Shown in pieces: positions 14,196-19,267 of a stretch of DNA of 19,267 nucleotides. Each line of letters starts with the position of its first letter. Within the stretch, counting starts at the first letter, position 1. Made by a program: the position numbers and the translations under genes. The notes beneath the pieces were generated by a model. That model ran no database searches. It saw nothing but the letters and a program-made list of their open reading frames with translations, and was not told where the DNA came from. This DNA is from an uncultured Bacilli bacterium (lineage in GTDB: Bacteria > Bacillota_I > Bacilli_A > RF39 > UBA660): contig CALVVH010000023.1 in the NCBI GenBank assembly GCA_944363805.1, positions 1 through 19,267 on the forward strand, read 5' to 3'.

Positions 14196-14224
14196 TTGTT
14201 TAAATTTGAAAAACATAATATAAT
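14196..14224 (+). promoter_or_regulatory. Promoter of the DUF308 gene
   Basis: TTGTTT (14196-14201), 17 bp, TATAAT (14219-14224). The predicted start near 14231 leaves a leader of about 13 nt that is essentially the GGTGATG ribosome site. Confidence 0.6.
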
Positions 14225-14243
14225 TATGGTGGTGATGTTTTTT

Positions 14244-14783
14244 ATGAAGAAAAAAGATGTGGAAATTATAGCTCCAAAAAAAGTTAATAATCCGGATAAT
14301 TTGAGTAAGACATTAATTTTAGGATTATTAGGGTTAGTATTACTACTTATTCCAGGGACATTAAACAAGTTGATTGGCATTTTGATAGGCGCAGCTTTAT
14401 TAGTAGTAGGGATAATTGCTATAGTTAAGTATGTTAAAGAAAAAGATGAGGATAATACTTTAAATTTAGTATCAGGTATTCTTTATGCAGTTTTAGGGGG
14501 AATAATTATTATTTATCCTTATTCGATTATCAATTTAGTTACTATATGTTTGGGAGTTTATTTAATAATTAATGGACTTTTGAAATTAAAATTGGCTTTT
14601 GTTTTAAAAAGTATTACGGAAAAATGGATCGGAACTTTAGTGATGGGAATTATCACTGTAGTTTTAGGCTTGCTTTTAATATTTAATCCATTTGCAGGAA
14701 TTACTATTACTAAGCTTGCTGGAGCATTTTTAGTAGTAGTTGCTGTATTTGATTTAATTGATACTTATATTATTCAAAAGTAA
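14244..14783 (+). CDS. DUF308 (HdeD-like) membrane protein
   Basis: The 179-residue protein has a short charged cytoplasmic start (MKKKDVEIIAPKK) and six hydrophobic segments arranged as pairs, the repeated two-helix layout of DUF308/HdeD-type proteins: LILGLLGLVLLLIPG, LIGILIGAALLVVGIIAIV, LVSGILYAVLGGIIIIYP, LVTICLGVYLIINGLLKL, WIGTLVMGIITVVLGLLLIF and LAGAFLVVVAVFDLID. HdeD is linked to acid resistance in E. coli; in Firmicutes the role is unclear. The ATG at 14244 follows GGTGGTG; an upstream TTG at 14196 is the -35 box, not a start. A terminator overlaps the stop codon, so the gene is monocistronic. Confidence 0.8.
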   Translation: MKKKDVEIIAPKKVNNPDNLSKTLILGLLGLVLLLIPGTLNKLIGILIGAALLVVGIIAIVKYVKEKDEDNTLNLVSGILYAVLGGIIIIYPYSIINLVTICLGVYLIINGLLKLKLAFVLKSITEKWIGTLVMGIITVVLGLLLIFNPFAGITITKLAGAFLVVVAVFDLIDTYIIQK

Positions 14784-14805
14784 AGTGCTTAATAGCACTT
14801 TTTTT
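14782..14805 (+). terminator. Terminator of the DUF308 gene
   Basis: AAAGTGCT (14782-14789) pairs with AGCACTTT (14794-14801) around TAAT, followed by TTTT. Confidence 0.85.
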
Positions 14806-14875
14806 ATGGATGGTGGTCTATGGATAGATAAAAGGACTTAGAAATATGGAAATATACTTAGGTAAGGCAAGGATG

Positions 14876-14895
14876 CCAAACTTGTTTGGTTTTTG
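14876..14895 (+). terminator. Possible second weak terminator before ftsA
   Basis: CCAAA pairs with TTTGG around CTTG, followed by TTTTTG. The stem is only 5 bp. It lies just upstream of the ftsA promoter and may back up the terminator at 14782. Confidence 0.35.
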
Positions 14896-14909
14896 TTCAT
14901 TAAAAAAAC

Positions 14910-14938
14910 TTGCAAGATATATTATTTTTGGGTATAAT
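14910..14938 (+). promoter_or_regulatory. ftsA-ftsZ promoter
   Basis: TTGCAA (14910-14915), 17 bp, TATAAT (14933-14938), with a predicted start near 14945 and a GGGAAG ribosome site before the ATG at 14967. Confidence 0.7.
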
Positions 14939-14966
14939 TAGTTTAATGATATGGGAAGTGTATTGA

Positions 14967-16208
14967 ATGCGCAAGATAATTGCTAGTTTAGATATTGGAA
15001 ATCATACTATTAAACTTGTAGTTGGAGAAATAGTTCGGGGTAAACTAAATATTTTGGCGTGTGTCGATGTCCCAGCTCGAGGAATAAAAAAGGGGTTTAT
15101 AGTTAATCCTGAAAGTGCAATGCTTGCTTTAGAAGATGTTTTTAAAAAAGGAGAAGAACAAATAGGCCTTAAAATAAGCAAAGTTATTGTAAGTGTTCCT
15201 AGTAATGGAATGGAATGTTTCTTAAGTGAAGGATATACTTCAATTAATAATGAGGAAAAGGTAGTTACAAGCAATGATATTGTTAGATCAATGCAATCAG
15301 CTGTTTATAATAAAATAATGGATAATCGGGAATTGGTGACGATACTTCCGACGAAGTTTTTGATTAATGATAGTGTAGTAACTGATCGGCCTTTAGCAAT
15401 GCATGCTGAAAATTTAAAAGTAAAAGCTGTTGTAGTAACTGTGCCTAAAAAGAATGTAACACCGATTGTAAAGTGTTTAGAAAAACTAAGTGTTGAAGTG
15501 GTCGATGTGGCTATTGGAGCACTTGGTGATTACTATGAATTTAAAAATAATAAGAACAGTGGGGAAGTTGGAGCGTTAATCGATATTGGAGCAAGCAAGA
15601 CAACAGTTTCCATATTCAATAAAGGAATTATTACTAGTAGTGAAGTAATCGATATGGGGGGAGATAATATCGATTATGATTTAGGTTATGTTTATAAGAT
15701 TGGTAGAAAAGATGCTATGTTTATCAAAGAAAATATAGCTTTAGCAGATAAGAATATGGCTCAAGCTAATGAATCAGTAGCCGTTGTTGATAAAAATGGA
15801 GATAAAATAAAGATCAATCAATTCAGTGCTAGTGAAATAGTCATGAGTAGGTTAGAAGAAATACTAAATTTAGCAAAAAAACAAATAAATCTCTTAACAA
15901 AAAAGCAAATTAGTTATATAATTATTACAGGGGGAGTAACGGAAACGGCAGAGTTTAAAAATGTAGTCGATTACATTTTTAAGGATGCTTCAGTTGGTGA
16001 AGTTCAAGAAATTGGAGCAAGACATAATAAATATGCAACTGCCGTAGGACTTATTAAATATTATGATAGTAGATTAAGACTTCGAAATAGAGATTTTTCA
16101 ATATTTAGTATTGAAGAACAAGAAGAATTAAGTGGAATACATAAAAAAGTAAACATTTCAGAAAATTCAATTTTAGGAAAGTTATTTGGTTACTTTTTTG
16201 ATAATTAA
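14967..16208 (+). CDS. ftsA: Cell division protein FtsA
   Basis: The 413-residue actin-like ATPase tethers FtsZ to the membrane and recruits later division proteins. The phosphate-1 loop is LDIGNHTIKLVVGE (residues 8-21), phosphate-2 is ALIDIGASKTTVSIF (near 204) and the adenosine motif is YIIITGGVTETAEF (near 315). Residues about 85-165 form the FtsA-specific 1C subdomain in place of actin subdomain 1B. The protein ends in a short amphipathic segment (GKLFGYFFDN) expected to bind the membrane. ftsZ follows after 13 nt. The usual Gram-positive neighbours mraZ, mraW and divIB are not adjacent, which points to a reduced division cluster. Confidence 0.95.
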   Translation: MRKIIASLDIGNHTIKLVVGEIVRGKLNILACVDVPARGIKKGFIVNPESAMLALEDVFKKGEEQIGLKISKVIVSVPSNGMECFLSEGYTSINNEEKVVTSNDIVRSMQSAVYNKIMDNRELVTILPTKFLINDSVVTDRPLAMHAENLKVKAVVVTVPKKNVTPIVKCLEKLSVEVVDVAIGALGDYYEFKNNKNSGEVGALIDIGASKTTVSIFNKGIITSSEVIDMGGDNIDYDLGYVYKIGRKDAMFIKENIALADKNMAQANESVAVVDKNGDKIKINQFSASEIVMSRLEEILNLAKKQINLLTKKQISYIIITGGVTETAEFKNVVDYIFKDASVGEVQEIGARHNKYATAVGLIKYYDSRLRLRNRDFSIFSIEEQEELSGIHKKVNISENSILGKLFGYFFDN

Positions 16209-16221
16209 GGGAGAATGAAAT

Positions 16222-17277
16222 ATGAATGGATTACAGATGGATCAAATTGCAAAAATTAAAGTAGTCGGTGTTGGAGGTGGCGGATGTAACGCTGTTAACC
16301 GAATGATCGAAGAAGGAGTAAAGAGTGTCGAATTTTATGTTGTCAATACGGATTTACAAGTTCTAAATAATTCTTTATGTCCTAATAAAATACAAATTGG
16401 AAAAAATATTACTGGAGGTCGAGGAGCTGGAGCTAACCCAGAAGTTGGTAGGGCAGCAGCTTTGGAAAGTAAGACTGAATTAGAAGATGCTTTGCAAGGA
16501 GCAGATATGGTATTTGTTGCTTGTGGTCTTGGTGGTGGTACCGGTACTGGAGCTGCTCCAATCATTGCTGAAATTGCTCAAGAAATGGGATCACTTACAG
16601 TTGGTATTGTGACAAAACCATTTAGATTTGAAGGCAAAAGAAGAATGGAAAATGCTTTAGTGGGACTTGAAGAATTAAGACAACATGTCGATTCACTAAT
16701 CATTATTCCAAATGATAGATTACGAGAAATTATCGATAAAACAACAAGTTTTGATGATGCCTTTAAGGAAGTTGACAATGTACTTCACCGGGGGGTACAA
16801 TCAATATCTGACCTTATTGCAGTTACTGGAGTAATTAATCTAGACTTCGCTGATGTTAAGACGGTTATGGAAAAAAGTGGTACTGCAATCATCGGAATTG
16901 GTTGTAATGCTGGAGAAAATAGAGCAATTGAAGCTGCAAGACAAGCGGTTGCTAATAGCTTACTAGAAGCAACAATTGAAGGAGCAACTAATGCGATTGT
17001 CAATGTAACTGGTGGTAAAAATCTTACATTATTTGAAATAGAAGATGCTGTTGAAACAGTTAGAGAAGCAGCAAATTCCGATATAAATATTATATTCGGA
17101 GCAATTAAGAATGAAAACTTAACTGATGAAGTTATTGTTACAGTTATTGCTACGGGATTTGATGAAGAGACTGGTGAAGAAGCATTATTCTCAGATGATG
17201 TTCCAAAAAGGAGAAGTAAACCAGAAGTCGATGATGAATATGAAATTCCACCATTCTTGAGAAGTGATAATTTTTAG
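16222..17277 (+). CDS. ftsZ: Cell division protein FtsZ
   Basis: The 351-residue tubulin-like GTPase forms the division ring. The N-terminal nucleotide-binding segment [13 protein letters not shown] and the tubulin signature [11 protein letters not shown] are intact, followed by [14 protein letters not shown] sequence ([14 protein letters not shown]) and the synergy-loop region with [11 protein letters not shown]. The linker is short and the conserved C-terminal peptide, [11 protein letters not shown], which binds FtsA, is present. AAGGGAGAATG lies upstream with good spacing. Codon use is more balanced than in nearby genes, fitting high expression. A terminator follows directly. Confidence 0.98.
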   Translation: MNGLQMDQIAKIKVVGVGGGGCNAVNRMIEEGVKSVEFYVVNTDLQVLNNSLCPNKIQIGKNITGGRGAGANPEVGRAAALESKTELEDALQGADMVFVACGLGGGTGTGAAPIIAEIAQEMGSLTVGIVTKPFRFEGKRRMENALVGLEELRQHVDSLIIIPNDRLREIIDKTTSFDDAFKEVDNVLHRGVQSISDLIAVTGVINLDFADVKTVMEKSGTAIIGIGCNAGENRAIEAARQAVANSLLEATIEGATNAIVNVTGGKNLTLFEIEDAVETVREAANSDINIIFGAIKNENLTDEVIVTVIATGFDEETGEEALFSDDVPKRRSKPEVDDEYEIPPFLRSDNF

Positions 17278-17301
17278 GTTCTAGGTTTCTAGGACTTTTT
17301 T
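17278..17301 (+). terminator. Terminator of ftsA-ftsZ
   Basis: GTTCTAG (17278-17284) pairs with CTAGGAC (17289-17295) around GTTT, with one G-U pair, followed by TTTTTT. It begins right after the ftsZ stop. Confidence 0.85.
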
Positions 17302-17327
17302 AAATTTTATAAATTTTACTAATTTAA

Positions 17328-17376
17328 AAATTTGCAGACCTTTTTTTGCAAATTTTTTCTTTTATTTGCAAAAAAA
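17328..17376. repeat. Cluster of GCAAA inverted repeats upstream of the DUF1016 genes
   Basis: AAATTTGC (17328-17335) and GCAAATTT (17348-17355) form an inverted pair with a 12-nt gap. A perfect 12-bp inverted repeat (17341-17352 with 17365-17376; TTTGCAAA at the inner ends) overlaps it. It may be an operator or just AT-rich structure. The remainder of the 17302-17485 gap holds only the candidate promoter and ribosome site. Confidence 0.5.
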
Positions 17377-17412
17377 TATCAAAAACAAAGGGAGATTTTA
17401 TAAATTGGTTAT

Positions 17413-17441
17413 TTGTATTATATATAATATTTTGCTATTAT
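17413..17441 (+). promoter_or_regulatory. Promoter of the DUF1016 genes
   Basis: TTGTAT (17413-17418), 17 bp, TATTAT (17436-17441) with TGC immediately before the -10 (extended -10). AAGGTGAT precedes the ATG at 17486. Confidence 0.45.
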
Positions 17442-17485
17442 GGGATAAATTTATTGGCAAGAAAAATTATAATTTAAGGTGATTT

Positions 17486-18322
17486 ATGAATTATTATAAA
17501 GAAATAAAAAATGAATTAATAAATAATGAAATAACAAAAAAAGCAAAAGATTATAGTAAGAATAGGAGTGACTTAACTACATATTATAATGTTGGTAAGT
17601 TACTTAGTGAAGCAGGTAACCATTATGGCGAAGGTATTATCAAAGATTATTCCGTAAAATTAACTAAAGAATTAGGAAAAGGCTATGGATTATCTAATTT
17701 AAAAAGAATGCGGCAATTTTATTGGTTAGTTGAAAAAGGTGTGGCGATGCCACACCAATTAAGTTGGTCACATGTTTTAGTATTGTTGCCTCTTAAAGAT
17801 AAAGATAAAATTAATTATTATGTAAAATTGACCGAAAATTTAAATTTATCTTATAGAGACCTTTCCAAAAGAATAAAAAATAAAGAATATGAAAGATTAG
17901 ATGAAGCTACTAAAGAAAAATTAATTACTAAAGAAGAAACTATATTAGTTGATTTTATCAAAAATCCTATAGTTATTAAGAATAATACTGATAGAGAAAT
18001 AATATCGGAAAAAATGTTACAAAAGATCATTATGGAAGATTTACCATCATTTTTAAAAGAACTAGGAAACGGTTTTACTTTTGTAGAAAATGAATACAAA
18101 ATAAAAATAGGTAATACTTATAATTATATTGATTTATTACTTTATAATATTAAATTTAATTGTTATGTTGTAGTAGAACTTAAAGTAATTGAATTAAAAA
18201 AGGAACATATTGGCCAAATAGAAGTATATATGAATTATATAGATAAGAATCTAAGAAAAGTAACGCAAGATAAAACAATTGGAATTATTATATGTAAGAA
18301 AGATAATAATGGAGTACTGTAG
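17486..18322 (+). CDS. DUF1016 / YhcG-like PD-(D/E)XK nuclease, C-terminus frameshifted
   Basis: The 278-residue product has the DUF1016 N-terminal helical domain (about 1-135; YYNVGKLLSEAG, LSWSHVLVLLPLKD, RIKNKEYERLDE) and a C-terminal PD-(D/E)XK nuclease domain (about 140-275). The nuclease motif appears as the Asp in YNYIDLLLYN and ExK in VVVELKVIELKKEHIGQIEVYMNYID. The family is common in accessory and defence regions and is thought to act on DNA; the exact role is unsettled. The frame ends TIGIIICKKDNNGVL, short of the family end. A natural ending (EYCSDFRILSKEYKLV, stop at 18360-18362) continues in another frame, so a small indel near 18311-18317 has trimmed about 16 residues beyond the catalytic core. 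A perfect palindrome lies inside the gene at 17738-17756. A paralogue follows. Confidence 0.85.
   Translation: MNYYKEIKNELINNEITKKAKDYSKNRSDLTTYYNVGKLLSEAGNHYGEGIIKDYSVKLTKELGKGYGLSNLKRMRQFYWLVEKGVAMPHQLSWSHVLVLLPLKDKDKINYYVKLTENLNLSYRDLSKRIKNKEYERLDEATKEKLITKEETILVDFIKNPIVIKNNTDREIISEKMLQKIIMEDLPSFLKELGNGFTFVENEYKIKIGNTYNYIDLLLYNIKFNCYVVVELKVIELKKEHIGQIEVYMNYIDKNLRKVTQDKTIGIIICKKDNNGVL
17738..17756. repeat. Perfect palindrome inside the first DUF1016 gene
   Basis: GGTGTGGC-GAT-GCCACACC has 8-bp arms and is centred at 17747, 18 nt before the TGG codon of LSWSH. It is far more GC-rich than its surroundings and encodes GVAMPH with codons (GTG, GCG, CAC) unusual for this genome. Confidence 0.85.
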
Positions 18323-18371
18323 TGATTTTAGAATACTTAGTAAAGAATATAAACTAGTTTAGGGGGTACAA

Positions 18372-18791
18372 ATGAACTATTATAAGAAAATAAAAAATGA
18401 ATTAATAAATAACGAAATAACTAAAAGAGTAAAAGATTATAGTAAAAATAGAAGTGATTTAACAACTTATTATAATGTTGGTAAATTACTAAGCGAAGCG
18501 GGAAAACATTATGGCGAAAGTGTTATTAAGGAATATTCTGAAAAGTTAACTAAAGAACTTGGAAAAAAATATTCTTATAGATCACTAAATTACATGTTAA
18601 AATTTTATAATTTTCAAAATTTGCAGTCAATAACTGCAAATTTGGCATGGGGACATTGGATTGAATTACTTTCAATTAAAGATGTAAATAAGTTAAAATA
18701 TTATATAAAACAATGCGAAAAGCTGTTATTAACAACTAGACAATTGCGTGAACGAATAAAAAATAAAGAATATGAAAGATTAGGTGATTGA
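18372..18791 (+). CDS. Second DUF1016 N-terminal domain gene, truncated by an IS element
   Basis: This 139-residue product is a tandem paralogue of the gene at 17486. The first 70 codons are nearly the same protein (YYK-IKNELINNEITK, YSKNRSDLTTYYNVGKLLSEAG), then they diverge around FYNFQNLQSITANLAWGHW and converge again at RIKNKEYERL. Right after that shared point the sequence departs and stops at GD. This coincides with the end of an IS1595-like element, so the nuclease domain has been lost or lies beyond the insertion. GGGGGT precedes the ATG. The remnant keeps only the helical domain and may be non-functional or a binding-only fragment. It contains the palindrome at 18617-18643. Confidence 0.8.
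   Translation: MNYYKKIKNELINNEITKRVKDYSKNRSDLTTYYNVGKLLSEAGKHYGESVIKEYSEKLTKELGKKYSYRSLNYMLKFYNFQNLQSITANLAWGHWIELLSIKDVNKLKYYIKQCEKLLLTTRQLRERIKNKEYERLGD
18617..18643. repeat. Perfect palindrome inside the second DUF1016 gene
   Basis: AAATTTGCAGT-CAATA-ACTGCAAATTT has 11-bp arms and is centred at 18630, again exactly 18 nt before the TGG codon (of LAWGH). The sequence is unrelated to the palindrome in the first gene. Its AAATTTGC/GCAAATTT outer halves recur at 17328-17355. Confidence 0.88.
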
Positions 18792-19267
18792 TATATTCAG
18801 CATAAGCAATATTTAAATCAATAGGCATTTGAACCGAAAAAAATTGCATTAGACTTAATATAATTATCATTTATAATTATATTAGAATAAGATTCTGTTT
18901 TAATTTTATTTAACATGAATCTTTTTTTCATTGTAAATATATATACAAACCAATTTAAGTATTTTTGTAAATGTCTAGTGGAAATTCCTCTAAATTTTTT
19001 TAACCAAGTTTCCAGTTGAGAATGAATGCCATTTATTTCTGATATATTATATATACCATCAATATGAAAACCATATGGTATAGCATTTAATATAAGATTA
19101 TTTTCTTCGCAAAAATCTTGATATGCACTAGCACTATCTGCAATGATTGATTTTGCATTATTTAACTTTTTTTCCTAATGAATCTTTTAACATTTCAGTT
19201 GTGCATCTGCCTAAACCAACAATTTTTAATAATAAATTATCGAATTCATCAATGCTTGAAACAACAC
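18783..19267 (-). mobile_element. IS1595-family (ISXO2-like) insertion sequence, partial
   Basis: The element enters at about 18783, where similarity between the DUF1016 paralogues breaks. Its outer end reads GGTGATTG, close to the GG-N-G-N-TG start of IS1595-family terminal repeats. It runs past the window end, so the other terminal repeat and any target duplication are not visible. Confidence 0.6.
18818..19267 (-). pseudogene. IS1595-family transposase, C-terminal part, frameshifted
   Basis: On the minus strand the window enters a transposase in one frame (SIDEFDNLLLKIVGLGRC, then TEMLKDSLG) and must change frame at a run of seven A (19173-19167). It then continues KLNNAKSIIADSASAYQDF and on to a typical ISXO2-like ending, ISEINGIHSQLETWLKKFRG, HLQKYLNWFVYIF, with the stop at 18820-18818. 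The catalytic Asp in IIADSASAY and the NGxHSxLxxWL block mark the IS1595 family. Read literally, the first frame stops at GKKVK just after the A-run. One A fewer would restore the gene, so this is either a decayed copy or a homopolymer error. Confidence 0.8.

Noticed and set aside
14196..14243. Upstream TTG start that would add 16 residues to the DUF308 protein.
   Set aside because: The TTG is the -35 box and the extension includes the TATAAT box; the ATG at 14244 has a proper ribosome site.
18785..18822. ATTGAT...ATCAAT inverted pair near the IS end as a terminator or attachment site.
   Set aside because: Imperfect, AT-rich and without a T-run; better explained as part of the IS terminal region.
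19160..19180. Programmed ribosomal frameshift in the transposase.
   Set aside because: A -1 shift on the A7 run leads to the wrong frame; restoring the gene needs one A fewer, so decay or a sequencing error is more likely.
1..19267. CRISPR arrays, tRNA or rRNA genes.
   Set aside because: No regularly spaced repeats, cloverleaf-like segments or rRNA-like sequence were seen on either strand.

Overview
The window looks like chromosomal DNA from an AT-rich, low-GC Gram-positive bacterium, most likely an uncultured gut member of the Bacilli (RF39-like or Erysipelotrichia-like). This rests on strong AAGGAG-type ribosome sites, consensus TTGACA/TATAAT promoters, a glmS ribozyme, an S4-type rpsD leader, a YmfF/YmfH-like M16 peptidase pair and a minimal ftsA-ftsZ cluster. 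TGA is used as a stop at the ends of several genes, so this is the standard bacterial code and not the Mycoplasma code. The lineage is inferred from gene content, not from a search.

Positions 1-3933 hold a complete diversity-generating retroelement (DGR). It has a membrane-anchored surface protein (58-1509) with a variable region (VR, 1324-1428), a template repeat (TR, 1706-1810), and an overlapping operon: a MutS domain I-like protein, an Avd-like four-helix protein, a DGR reverse transcriptase and an unrecognised 75-residue protein. VR and TR differ at 19 template adenines and only 2 other positions over 105 bp, the signature of adenine-specific mutagenic retrohoming. Two GC-rich hairpins of related sequence lie between VR and TR, and a UACG-capped hairpin lies between TR and the operon.

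Positions 3926-4229 hold what looks like an unannotated type I toxin-antitoxin module. A plus-strand promoter reaches a terminator about 70 nt later with no gene between. It faces a minus-strand promoter, a leader that can fold over its own ribosome site, and a 26-codon ORF for a hydrophobic peptide.

Positions 4282-17301 are housekeeping genes: a dGTPase-like HD hydrolase with two M16 peptidase-like proteins (one lacking the zinc motif, one intact); rpsD with a possible pseudoknot leader; an HD hydrolase with a MazG-like NTP pyrophosphohydrolase; glmS behind a glmS ribozyme; a transglutaminase-fold protein; a DUF308 membrane protein; and ftsA-ftsZ.

Positions 17302-19267 are an accessory patch with two tandem DUF1016 (YhcG-like PD-(D/E)XK nuclease) genes. 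The first has a frameshifted C-terminus. The second is cut by an IS1595-family element whose transposase is itself frameshifted. Each DUF1016 gene carries a perfect palindrome centred exactly 18 nt before the same conserved Trp codon, yet the two palindromes are unrelated in sequence. This is the least expected signal in the window.
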